Below, one piece after another: positions 35,828-46,878 of a stretch of 64,000 nucleotides of DNA. Below the pieces are notes generated by a model. That model was not told the DNA's origin. It did not search any database and saw only the letters and a program-made list of their open reading frames with translations. The DNA lies in the NCBI GenBank assembly GCA_037952775.1, contig JBANAY010000003.1, forward strand, positions 24,986,001 to 25,050,000. Reading direction: 5' to 3'. Made by a program: the position numbers and the translations under genes. Each line of letters starts with the position of its first letter. The stretch's first letter is position 1. This DNA is from Clonostachys chloroleuca. Its lineage: Eukaryota > Ascomycota > Sordariomycetes > Hypocreales > Bionectriaceae.

Positions 35828-37510
35828 ATGGAGTGGCCGGTCAAGAATAGGCATCTGCCAATATCGCCCAACTACGGCCAAAGCGATGCTGGATTACACC
35901 CGGTCCCCGAGCCCACCTTGGAGGTGGTCGCTGGCGACAGAGTGGTCTACGACGAAGGAAAAGAGGTCGTCGTCTCGTCGCCAGGCGCCGGCGAATCGAC
36001 TATTGTCTCCCCCTCGTCACCCTCAGACTTGACGTCTGCCACGACGCCAGGGAAAACCCATATCAAGCCCTTCGATGGCCACTACGACGGCCAGCACCAC
36101 TACCACCACGGGATGGAGGACGACGGGAAGATCGTGGTGACAAACTCCAATGACAAGCAGCCGTGGTACCGAAAGCCGGTGTTTCTCGCGGGATTGATTG
36201 TTCTAGCCGTCGTCATTATTCTGGCCGCCGTGCTGGGAGGCGTTTTCGGTTCGAGGAGTCGCAACAATTCGTCATCGCCCGACTCATCATCAGGAAGCAC
36301 TACCACCACCACGGCTTCAGCAGCGCCGTCTTCGACCCCGACGTTAATTGCCGCCAATTCGCCCATGGGTGTTTCGGGATGGAAGAATGGCGATGATAAC
36401 AATTTATATGTCGCCTACCAGGCCGCCGACAACTCGCTTAAATACAGCAAGGCCACGGCATCGGGATCACAGACGGATTTTACATGGGGGAGCCAAAGAC
36501 ACTCAAGCCGGAGAGCACGCTGGGAAAGAATGCTGGTTTGACTATGAGTGTTAGTGTCGACCAGTCAAACGACGCCAACTCACAGGTACAGTTGCCCGTT
36601 TTGCCACCGTTCATCGTGAGGAAAGCTCTAACGCCTTGTTCTTCAATTTAGATCCAGCTTAGCCTTCTATATGTCAACTCGACTTCGTACATCAACGGCC
36701 TGACTTACGTTACCGGGGGACAGGCAGAAGCCAAGGGATTCACGACATCCGACATCAACCAGCAGCCGTTCAAAGTGGCCGAGAACAGTACCCTGTCCGC
36801 GTACTGGCCCTTTATGTTATACCAGAACACATCGGGTGTTGTCCACGCCCTTTGGTACGAGTCGGAAACCCCATATGTTCCATACAGTCTCTCCGCTACG
36901 GCCGCGTCGAAATCGAATCTGGCCGTGGTACCTGTTTCACGAAACGTCACCAAAATCAGCGGGAAAGGCTTCTGGGCAATCTTCTACCAGAACCAGGGCG
37001 GGAAGATAATGGCCTCCCCGGACCCTGCGTTCTGGGATGAAAAGCGCGCCGATGACCTTGTCACAATTGTTAGCACCTGGAATTCCAGTAAGCACTCACA
37101 ATCCTGCTTTCACCCCTGATCTTTCCATGACTAACGTCGGTACAGCGTTTCCAGACATCACACTTCCAATTGGAAGCTCATTTACGGCATTTTCACTCGC
37201 GCGTGGAGACAACGACAAGGTCAACACATTCCTCCTGTATCAAGATGGTTCGGATATCAAGCAAGCCTGGATCAACAACGACAACGGCTGGCAGATCTCA
37301 TCGCCCAAGCTCCTTCAAGGAGCAGACAGGGGGACGCATATCGGATGCGTAACGCCCGCCGTGTGGAAGAGCGACCGCACATTCTCCGAAAAGCTTCTTG
37401 CAGAAGAATCGGACATTTCGAAATGCTACTTCCAGAAGGGTGGAAAACTCATCGAGGTCCGGCTGGAAGGCAAGGACTGGGTAGACTCGAAAGAAATTTC
37501 GCTACCGTAA
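35828..37510 (+). CDS. membrane-anchored fucose-specific-lectin-like protein (one frame break)
   Basis: Exons are 35828-36585, 36652-37087 and 37146-37510, giving about 519 residues if one base is restored. The N-terminal ~115 residues are acidic and His-rich, without a signal peptide. A single membrane helix follows (FLAGLIVLAVVIILAAVLGG, near residues 120-140), then a Ser/Thr linker with STTTTTAS, then repeated beta strands of the fungal fucose-specific lectin type. Examples are NNLYVAYQAADNSLKYS, GVVHALWYESETPY and NTFLLYQDGSDIKQAWI. This suggests a type II surface protein that displays a sugar-binding beta-propeller. At 36486-36490 the run GGGGG shifts the frame; one more G would join TDFTWG to EPKTLKPES. 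The break sits between conserved strands, so it may be an assembly error. Confidence 0.75.
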
Positions 37511-39619
37511 ACTGGTATCTTTCATTCTTTAGTATATAATGATATATTGAGATTTTGCTTTTCGGGGTCCGGGGTTACATGTTGGGCAGGTCCGTGGAAT
37601 ACACTGGGCTGTAAGCGTTTGCTGGTGCATACACTGTTTTCTTTACATTTCCTCCACTATCTATGGGCGGCTTAGATATAATAAGACATCTATTCGGTTA
37701 GATTTTACTGTACGAGTCATGAGTTCCCAAATACATCTTTTTGTACATTACTTCAATGAAGAACCAGTATTTACCAGGGGAATTCTGACCACATCCTCAT
37801 AGCATTTGCCTGCTTAAAAGACGAGATCATCTGGAATATGCTTGAAAGACTATATGTGCATGGTCTAGCTCTAAGGGGAGACGAGTGATTGTGGTCTAAT
37901 AGAAGGAGTGAATTTACATGCCATATTCACGATCACATTGTCGGAGAAGGTGATTCAAGATGATTGAGACAGTGCTTGAGACATGCTAGCTATATGAAAA
38001 TTAAGGCAAGGCGGCGAGGACGTCACAATATATTTAAATATCTTATAAGATAGGAAACTTCGCCTATGGCATTCGTCGGTTTACTGGCCGGGAAACTCCA
38101 ACTTTCCTCTTTCGCCTTTATCTTTAAGGTCCTACTGCCTTGAAAGATGTGCTTTCCACTTTGATCATTGACAAGGATGAAATAATCCTTGTTCAAGGAT
38201 GTTTGAGATTTTAAGTGTGGAAGAAAACAACCTAGGCTCTTTTTAGGCGAGGAAGATCGATTTGTAGAGATCGGTTTTATTCATTCTAGGATAGGCCTCA
38301 TACATATATAAGAGAGCAGAATAGTATATATATTTGCCTTCCACAGTCATATACCATCCTCTTTCCGTTTGTGTATGCTTTACCTTTTATTTTTTCCCTA
38401 TAAGATTTAGCATGCAGTTTACTATCTGCTCTAAAGCTCCTTTTTCTTTGACGGGTTGAACATACGAGGCACCCACCCTGGGTTCAATTATTTCATCATT
38501 CTAACGATTGAACAACTTATACCTAATTGATTATCGAATGATTCGTAAATCGTGACTCCTTGGGAAAAAGCGACCTGCATCGGCACAGTTCGGCTGGGTG
38601 TTGAACGAGTACAAGATAAACGTGAGGATCATCTCTCGGACGATATATAAAATAGACTCTAATACCCTAAATGAGAGTCTATATAAATTTAATGAGTCTG
38701 ACTTTATAGTAGGAATTCACTTCCCTAGGATAGTGTTTATAAGCTTAGAAAGTTATATAAAGATTAAAGTAGTTCGGCCTAGATACCAAGAGTAGGCAAC
38801 TACAATCCAAAAGGTAAGTTTGGATCACTTCTGTTTGTCTTAGGCTTTGGAACTTAGGTCAAGGTAATCTTAATGACTTTGAGAGAAGGCGCCAAGATCT
38901 GGTCTAGCATAACATCCTTTTCGTCAGGACAAACAGCTAAGGCTGCGTATATGTCAGTGCAAGTGCTCTGGCTAAGGGGCCACTGGTACTCACTATGAGC
39001 TTGCTGAAGTGCTTGGATTAGATAGAAGATTAGTGTGCACAGGAAGCTGCGTGTTTTGGTATGAAAGTTCACAGAGTTTTCCTTCTGTATGGCTGTAGTC
39101 TTGGGCTTGTGGAGTTCATTTTTTGCCTTTCGTATTCAATGTGTTGTAGATGTCGGGTCTGGTATCTTCCATTGCTGATTTTTGCTTTGTACCCAACCTC
39201 TCGCCCGCATAATCTTTTAAATACATTAAGATTGCGTTCGACCGAAAAAGTGTTTGAAATGGTGATTTATTAGAGACGTAAGAAGTCGCGTTGGATTCGA
39301 ACCGCAGTTGATGGCCATAAGTCTTCGACTAGCTTTTAGTATATTAAGAATAATTTAATTAAACTTCATATATTTTATCTATTTATATATTTTATCTATT
39401 TATTTTAGAGTTTAATCTACTTTTAGAGAATTTTTTTAGTAGAACTCTTATTCGGGTATAGTTTAGTGAGTAGACTGTGCGCAAACTTTGATTAAGGTAC
39501 GAGGTTTAAATGACCCCCACCCCCTTTTTCCGTATATATAGAGGCCGTCTGACCCAGAGACGAGGGTCGGAGGTGCAGACCGTCACCATTGTAACCGTTA
39601 CGCTTTGAGTTTTGAAGAT
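37511..39619. other. AT-rich gene-free region with a repeat copy and a tRNA-like B box
   Basis: I see no gene. The AT content is high, notably 38600-38800 and 39340-39440, consistent with old mutated repeats. Positions 39125-39207 resemble 45033-45118. A perfect B-box-like GGTTCGAATCC lies on the minus strand near 39291-39301, but the rest of a tRNA is missing. Confidence 0.4.
39125..39207 (+). repeat. diverged dispersed repeat, copy 1
   Basis: Shares about 80 bp with 45033-45118, best seen in the core tctggyatcttccattgct. Many differences are transitions, which would fit repeat-induced point mutation, though the sample is small. Confidence 0.5.
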
Positions 39620-40387
39620 ATGAGTGGCATAAAATTGAGGTGTAGCAAGGATGCATACTTCGAGTAAGTAACTTAAATTTCTTCACGAAGCGAAACCTTT
39701 TATCTTATGATTCCTAGTTTGACCGGCCCAATCATCGAGGTCATCGTGGGAGATGAGAAGCACGTCACATTTGGCGTCCACGAGAATGTTATATGTGCAG
39801 CTTCACAGTTTTTCAAGAAAGCAATGAGCGGAGATTGGAGCGAGTCAAAGAGCCGCTCAGTTCGACTGGCAAATGAAGAGCCCGAAGTATTCCATCTATA
39901 TATGCAGTGGCTATACCGCGACACGCTTCCAGTACGAAATGACAGCCCTGGGTTAGAGGGTAATGCCGAGTACTTGCAGCTTGCGAAAGCCTATGTGCTG
40001 GGAGATCTGCTGCAAGACGGAAACTTCAAAGATGCTGTACTTGATGCAATGATAGAGAGGACCACCTCAAAACTAAGCGACGGCAAAATGTGGTTTCCTG
40101 TTGGGCCAGTCATCCGCCACATCTATGATAACACAATGAAATCATCTGAGGCAAGGCGTCTTCTCGTGGATATGTACACACAAACTGGACGGAGTGATTG
40201 GTTGCGTAACTGGGCGTGCCCGGAAGATCTTCCGAAGGAGTTTCTTTATGATCTCGCCATCGCAGTTCTTGATAAGAGATCACAGCCCGAAATACCCGCT
40301 GGTTCACCGGACCCTTGCGCATATCACCAACACAAGGCACATAAAAGTATTTGTTACAGAAGCAGGTTAGCACAAAAGCCTCACTAG
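39620..40387 (+). CDS. BTB/POZ domain protein, 237 aa
   Basis: A short first exon (39620-39663, MSGIKLRCSKDAYF) joins through a GTAAGT...CCTAG intron to exon 2 (39718-40387). The join gives YFDLTGPIIEVIVGDE, the typical start of fungal BTB proteins. A later ATG at 39707 lies inside the intron and is rejected. The BTB core includes FGVHENVICAASQFFKKAM and VFHLYMQWLYRDTLP (residues about 30-85), followed by AKAYVLGDLLQDGNFKDAV. Such proteins dimerise and often act as adaptors for Cul3 ubiquitin ligases, but short fungal forms like this are uncharacterised. The tail after residue about 205 is His/Lys-rich and low in order. Confidence 0.8.
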
Positions 40388-41288
40388 CGAATGCGTGTCT
40401 AGAATAGACCTGCAATAATCGAAGTGGCGATGTATTGATAGAGACCGCAAAGTTTTGAAACATCAATTATACATATGCTTGATGACTAGGTACTACGTTG
40501 AAGCATCAGAATGGGGCCTTGGGCAATAAGTAGATGGAAGACTTGTGAATGCTTTTCAAAACAGGGTTAAAAGTACGTAAGCTTGTTAAACGGGGCGCGT
40601 TCATAGGCAAGTTTAATTCTATGGGATGTTAGATTCGCCAACAGGAGCCAAGTGATGGGAGCAACGTATTGATGTTGCTGAGTAAGTGGATGACACTACT
40701 GAAAGCCACTGTCACAAATCCCATACTTGGGATGCACCATGCTGGGTTGTAGGGAGAATTTCAGTGTCAGGCAACCAGATTAGTTCAGTGCGCGTCCAGC
40801 CTTGTGCACCTCATGGCTGATGTGCCCTGGGCCTTCTCTTACTATTTATTTGTCTCCCAGCAGTGGCCTCTAAAATCTACAAATAAAATCATATTCATCT
40901 GAGGTCAGGCATTCCATTTGCCCAATCCGGTAAAGACTGGTGATGTATTGCATGTCGGTCTCGGCCTCGGTCTTGGAACCTTATCTGGAACTGATGGGCA
41001 CGATGTAGAGTGTGATGGGGAAACAACGATCTGACCAAAGACTGAAAAATAGGAATCTTGCACTAAGAACTTTGTGAAAGTAAGAAAAATGGATTATAAA
41101 CACCTTCTGGCTGTAACCTCTCTAATCTACTGATGAAGTCGTACTGATCTTTGTTTCAGCGAGTATCGGATTCCGCGCGGCCCGGACTTACAATCCCATC
41201 ATTCCGACGGGATGTCACTATATATGAGTAGTTCCTATCTACCTATTTGAAGACATAAACGTAATTCCATAAATCTCCAGGAACAACA
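40388..41288. other. intergenic, promoter side of the NmrA-like gene
   Basis: No supported gene. The 118-codon minus-strand frame is the mirror of the BTB gene's end. Confidence 0.5.
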
Positions 41289-42303
41289 ATGACCAGCGTT
41301 CTTGTCGTGGGAGCTACAGGCCAGCAGGGCGGAGGCATCATCAGCGCGCTGCTGGGTTACGGCCGTACCGATCTCACCATCAAAGCATTGACCCGCAATA
41401 CCTCCTCTGCTGCGGCTCAAAGCCTGTCTAAGAAAGGGGTCCAGCTATGCAAAGGAGACCTTCTTGATCGCCAGAGTTTGCTCAACGCCTTGAATGGCAT
41501 GGATGTTGCGTATCTTGTCACCGACTTCCGAGGGCCGGAGGATATTGAAGGGGAGACGAAGCAGGGGAAGCAATTCGTGGATGCTGCGAAGGAATCAGGT
41601 TCGTCGTTTTTGGGTCGTGTGAAACTTCACGCTGGTATCTGCCATTCGTTGAATTACAGCTAAGGAATCAACGCAGTGGTCAAACATATAGTGTTCTCTT
41701 CGGTGGCTGGTGCCGACATTTCGAAACCAGTCGATCACTTCTACACCAAGTATCGGCTTGAAGAGTACATAAAGCAGTCAGGTCTCAACTGGACCATATT
41801 CCGGCCTGTAGGCTTCATGGAGGTGTTGCCACCCCCTGGTATTGGAAGGTTTTTCTTCATGAGCGCAATGGCTTCGCTCATGGGCGACACGAAACAGAAA
41901 TACGTTGCATGCGAGGACATTGGGAAAACCGTAGCGGCAGCCTTGATTAATCCGACCAAATTCAGCGGAAAGGTGGTTACTGTTGCCGGCGAAGTTGCCA
42001 ACGTTGATGAACTGCAATCAGCCCTTGAGAAAGGAGAGGGACGCAAGGGCTGGGGGAGGATCTGGCTTCCTCGCTGGATTATCATTCGGCTGACACCCCA
42101 TCACTACAGACAAATGTTTGATGTAAGTAAAAATTCTTTCCTGGGCCATTCTCGCCCATTTGCTTACGAATATACGACAGTGGCTCTTTTATGAAAATTG
42201 CCAACCTGGAAGTCCAGAAGAGACGAAGGAAATTGTCCCAGACCTGCTGAGCATTGAGGCTTGGGCTCGGAAACAGCAGGCTGAGAGAGCGATCGCCAGC
42301 TGA
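41289..42303 (+). CDS. NmrA-like NAD(P)-binding protein, 292 aa
   Basis: Three exons, 41289-41598, 41677-42122 and 42181-42303, total 879 nt. The N-terminus has SVLVVGATGQQGGGIISALL, the GxxGxxG dinucleotide loop of atypical short-chain dehydrogenases. Next are KALTRNTSS, the NmrA-type Arg that reads the NADP phosphate, and VVKHIVFSSVAGAD across the first splice. It lacks the YxxxK catalytic pair in its usual place, as in NmrA/HSCARG proteins that sense NADP rather than reduce a substrate. Alternatively it could be an isoflavone-reductase-like enzyme. It converges on the MFS gene, with 195 bp between stops, so co-regulation with the MFS and P450 genes is possible. Confidence 0.82.
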
Positions 42304-42498
42304 TACAAGAGGCAGTGGCATATATGAAAATTTTGCTGGCTGAATGAACACAGCTGAAGATGTCACTTGCGGTATTGGTATAGTTAAAGACGTTGTTTGT
42401 GGCATACCAATGATGATAATGGCTTTGGCACCGCTTCTCTTTGATTGAATACACCAACTAGGTTTTAAATTATCATAGGGCTACGCTACGCCTTCTAA

Positions 42499-44350
42499 TT
42501 AAACCCCATGACCTCCAGGTTTCTTCTCATCCTTGCGACCCCTATGTAGTGTGGAGGCAACCTTCCCAGTCAACATACGGTCGACGTCAGGCAGCAGCAG
42601 AGCGCATATCAGTGCAATGCCCGAGAACGCGATGCTCACGTAGAAGATGGTACGATACGCATCTGCGTTTGCCAACTTGTTTGCCCAGACCCCCGCAGCA
42701 ATGATCTTATCACTTATTCCAGGAATGTCGCTGAAGCCTGTCCCTGTGCTGAGTGCCGTGACAAACGCAGGGACACTTGACGACGGCAGGCCGGCCTCTG
42801 TTATGGCCGGTGGAACGCGCGCGGGGATCGTCTCGGAGAGACGATTGGTGAGAACGACGTTATAAATGGTAGAGGCGATGCAGCTGATGAAGAAGCGGAT
42901 GGAGCCTGCGAGGCCTGAAGCAGAGCCCAAGTTGGCCTGGTCCCAAGCTGATATCGTGACAATGGTGATTGCGAGCGACTCGGCCCAGCCGATGAAGAAG
43001 GTACCGAGAGCAACGAACGCCGCGGCGCGTCCTTTACTATCCGGTGTGCTGGTTGCTGTGCAGCCGAAAAAGATGCCGCTCAGGAACACCATGACGACGC
43101 ACTGCCACTTTAGATAGCCGATTGGTTTCGCTAGAAACCCGCCGACTATCTGTCCAAGGATGATGAACAGCCCAACAAACGACTCATACCAGGATGCTGT
43201 TGTCTCGTCCATATCGGTGTACAACTTGGCGATCATGTTGGGCCAAACGATGGCCAAGGCGTAGTACACGCTGGCGCCGAGACCAGAGAGGATGGTGGCA
43301 GCATTCCAAGGTCCATTCTTGAAGAGATGCATCGGAACCAGCGGCTCTTTGAGATTGGCGAAAGATTCCCAGAGCACAAAGGCGACAAGACCGACGCAGC
43401 CTGCGACAATCGTGCCGATGACATATGGGGAACTCCATGCGTAGACGTTCCCTCCCCAGTTAAGGCCCATCATTAAAATCAAGAGGCCGCCGGTGTACAA
43501 CGTGGTACCTATGTAGTCAAAGTCCTTGATGAATTTCAACAAGCTGGCGTTTTCGCCATGCTTCATCTTGAAGGTCGGCGGATGGTAGAAGAAGAACCAA
43601 CATAGGAAGCTGGCCACGTTGATACCTAGTAGAACATAATAGCAACCCCTCCAGCCGACGCCGGGGTGATTCTGAAGGAAGGCGTGGGATATGACGGGGG
43701 CAATGCCAGACCCGGGAATGGTGAAGATGTAACACGCGGCATTGCCGGCCAGACGGTATTTCATGGGGACGAGCTCACCCATGACATAGTAGTACGAGAG
43801 CTGCGTGGCGGCTGCGATGCCGACGATGGTGGTGCCGCCGATGAGGGTGTTGATGCTCTGGGCTGTGGCACACACGATGGAGCCGATGATTCCAAGACCT
43901 GCGCCGCCAACGAAGACCCATCGGCGGCCGAAGATGTCTGTGACTCTGCCAATGATGGTGAGGGTCACGGCCGAGGTGAGTGTGTAGGTGAGTGCAACCC
44001 AGACGACGTTGCCGTCCTATTGCAGTCCTTGTCAGTTGTCTCCTCATTGACCGTGGCTGTCAAGGTGCAGTACTCACCGGACCAATGTCATTGTTGATTA
44101 TTGTCAGGATTGGAGCAGCATAGCCATACCCAGCCACTCCCGCCATGAGGCCGAGGCCGATACCTGCCATGGTACCTATGAAGAAAGGGCTCGTAAAATA
44201 GCCTGGGGGAAGGCTATCCTGGTCGACTTCAAAGGTGTTGTCCTCATCCTTCTGAGATTGATCTGCCTTGTCGGGCCCCGACGGGATCTCTCGATGATCA
44301 ACCTCATGTTTCTCGCTCTCGTGCGAGGTGTTATCCGGTAATGGAGGCAT
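42499..44350 (-). CDS. major facilitator transporter, TRI12/siderophore-drug efflux type, 596 aa
   Basis: Two exons, 44350-44078 and 44016-42499, are joined in phase by a GTGAGT...AATAG intron. A hydrophilic N-terminal tail of about 65 residues precedes the first membrane helix (IGTMAGIGLGLMAGVAGYGY). After the splice comes VVWVALTYTLTSAVTLTIIGRVTDIFGRRW, the MFS loop 2-3 signature (GRxxDxxGRR). About 14 hydrophobic segments follow, and the length and sequence style fit the TRI12 family of trichothecene and drug exporters at the plasma membrane. The tail ends in Lys/Arg-rich sequence. It is divergent from the P450 pseudogene across a 1.1 kb shared upstream region. The cargo is unknown. Confidence 0.87.
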
Positions 44351-45476
44351 CTCTGATAGTGTTGCCTAACAAGCGGCAAGGAACCAGCTGTAGTTCCCAA
44401 GTCGTAGATATATCAACCACCGACCACGAATCAACTGCATTGCTCGGCGGACAGGAATGGGTAACTTCATCCGATGGCTCAGGGGCTCCGCAAACCCCTT
44501 ATCCAAGCGACAGAGTCGAGACTCGTTGTGGCTTGAGGAGCAAAGAGAGTTTGCAGGGTCGCTGAGTCATTAGTGCCTTGTTAGAATGTGGAAGAGGAGA
44601 GCAAGAGTGTCATTCGTCACGGTAGAGCATTTCCGAGCAAACAGCTTCTCTTCCTGACCACACACGATGACGCATCTTGATGTTCAACTGAGGGAAACCG
44701 GACGGCGGTGCTTTACCGTCCCCCTACAATGCTTCTGCTATGCGTGATGGGTGCCTGTTCCCTGTGACGCGTTTCGACAGCTGGGTCGTGTGGCTAGGGG
44801 AGTTACGGAAGCAGCCCTCTGAGGCAAATGACTTCCGTCCTTCGCCAGCTCGAAGATTGCTGTGACTTGCTCTCCAGCGCCGATGTGCCGGTGCAGATCA
44901 TGAGGCTGGGCTGTTGGGAGTGTGATGGGCAAGGACGGGCTTGTGTCTGCGCGCGGATGAGGGCCCAACTGTTTACATATACACTGGCAAATGCACCGTG
45001 GGCAATTCTGGTGGGGGTTCCATCCTCCAGATGTCTTTCTTTCAACTATTCATTGTGTTGAGTTGTCGGATCTGGCATCTTCCATTGCTTTGAAATTTGA
45101 TACTCAAACTCTCTCCCGTCTTTCTTTCAACATCCGGGAATTGAAGCCATGGCGACAGATGGAATTCAGGCCCTGCATGCCAGCTGTTGCAGAGACTGTT
45201 CTGCCGCGCGAGAGAAGACTCCGCCTTTCTGTGGAAACATTGTTGGTCAGTACCATCAAGTACTTTGGTGATGCACTTGTTGGTTGGATATTACTACCTT
45301 TGCAGGACGCATGCAGCTTGGAAAACTCTGACCAACACACCTTCTCTTGACCCCTCGCGCGCGATTTCCCTCCAATCTTACTGCGCCTTTCTTTTCTCAA
45401 CCGATTCATCGTGATTTCATCAACAGTAACACATTCCTTCCTTTGACCGCTATCCGAAGCGCCTGCCGCTGCTGCG
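44351..45476. other. divergent promoter region of the MFS and P450 loci
   Basis: No supported gene. Contains the second copy of an ~80-bp dispersed repeat at 45033-45118. Confidence 0.5.
45033..45118 (+). repeat. diverged dispersed repeat, copy 2
   Basis: Matches 39125-39207 in the same orientation. It lies about 360 bp before the P450 start codon and may be part of a shared or copied upstream segment. Confidence 0.5.
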
Positions 45477-46878
45477 ATGCCATCAGTCCCATCCACGGCC
45501 GCGGCCGTGACCGTTGGAATAACGGGCATCTGGGTCCTTTACTCGTCCCTCTTCCTGCTCCGCAACTACATCAAGGCCCGTGCTATTGGTGTGCCCATCC
45601 GTGTGATTCCTGTTAGCCATAGCAACCCTTTCTGGATGCTGATGGACCGGCCTGTCCTCAGCGTTCTCAGGCGCTTTGGACTCGGCAGCACCAGCTTCGC
45701 GAGATACGGTTTTCGCCTCTGGGAGATTGAGGATCGCACCAAATCACATCAGGAGATGGGCCCTGCTTTTATTTTGGTAACCCCAGACAGGAATTGGCTA
45801 TATATTGCCGATCCAGACACTATCAATGAGGTGTTTCGCCGAAGAACTGATTTCCCTCGGTGCGTCGAGCTGACAGGTATTCGTTTCCCCGGCCTTGCGA
45901 AACCTACCAAGGGTCTTTGCAGATGATCCTCGAAAATTGCTTCCTCATTTTTGCGTTTGGCACCAAGGCACTTGGAAACCCTTGGCTACCAGAGAAGCTA
46001 AACAAGGTCCACAAAGCATGCGAGGCCTTCCAAAACTACAAAACTACATGACGGCGATGTATGAGGAGGCCAAGGGAGCGGATGACCCAACCAGCAAGAA
46101 TTTTATCGCCTCGTTGGTCCGGGCTAGTCAAAGGGAGGATGAACATGCGCTGACAGAGAAAGAGCTGTACGGGAACATGTTCACATTCAATTTTGCTGGC
46201 CATGATACTACGGCACACACATTCACTTTTGCTCTATATTTTCTTGCTGCGCATCCAGATGTCCAAGCCTGGATCAACGAAGAGATCAGGGAAGTCTTCA
46301 AGGACGAGGACTACAGCTACACGCGTGACTTTCCCCGGCTCAAACGCTGTCTGGCGCTTATGCTCGAAACACTCCGTCTATATACACCAGTTCCTGTAGC
46401 CAAATGGACAGAAAGCCAGGAGCAAAGTCTCAATGTCGGTGGCGGTAAGACGGTTGTTATCCCCCCAAATACAATGGTCCTCCCATCCTACGCAGCTATC
46501 CAGAGTGAGCCGGATCACTGGGGCAATGACCCTCTTGTCTGGAGACCGTCAAGGTGGATTGAGCCTACATCGGACTCAACTTCACGACCAGGCTCAGAAG
46601 AGCTCATCAACTGGCGCGAGGCAACGTTTCTCGGCTGGTCTGACGGCGCGCGCGACTGCCCGGGCCGCAAATTCTCCCAAGTGGAGTTTGTTGCGACCAT
46701 GGCGACGCTGTTTCGGGATTGGCGGGTTGATCCGGTTCTAGAACATGGAGAGACGCTGGAGAGCGCACAAGAGAGAGTGAAGAAGCTGATTGAGACAGAT
46801 TCAGGCCCTGTTCTTCTACTCCAGATGCTTCACCCTGAGCGTGCGCCCCTGAAATGGACTCGTTGGAAGGCTGAGTAG
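45477..46878 (+). pseudogene. cytochrome P450, internally deleted and frameshifted
   Basis: The 5' part (45477 to about 45876) encodes a membrane anchor (GITGIWVLYSSLFLLRNYI) and the first ~133 residues. The 3' part has the I helix (NFAGHDTTAHTF), ExxR (LETLRLY) and haem loop (WSDGARDCPGRKFSQVEF). Between them roughly 100-130 residues are missing, including the C-helix WxxxR region. The sequence jumps from RCVELT to MILENCFLIFAFG. An 8-bp tandem duplication (aaaactac twice, 46032-46047) then shifts the frame inside FQNYMTAM. A predicted 46-nt intron (45877-45922) plus reading through in the wrong frame would give an apparently intact 451-codon model, but some 40 residues of it are out of frame with the family. 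A functional enzyme is unlikely. Confidence 0.8.

Noticed and set aside
39285..39345. tRNA gene on the minus strand (B-box GGTTCGAATCC and a near A-box)
   Set aside because: The two boxes are only about 28 nt apart, against roughly 44 in a tRNA, and no acceptor or anticodon stem pairs. At most a tRNA-like fragment.
39707..39717. ATG at 39707 as start of the BTB gene
   Set aside because: It lies in an intron; the upstream exon at 39620 gives the conserved YFDLTGPIIEV start.
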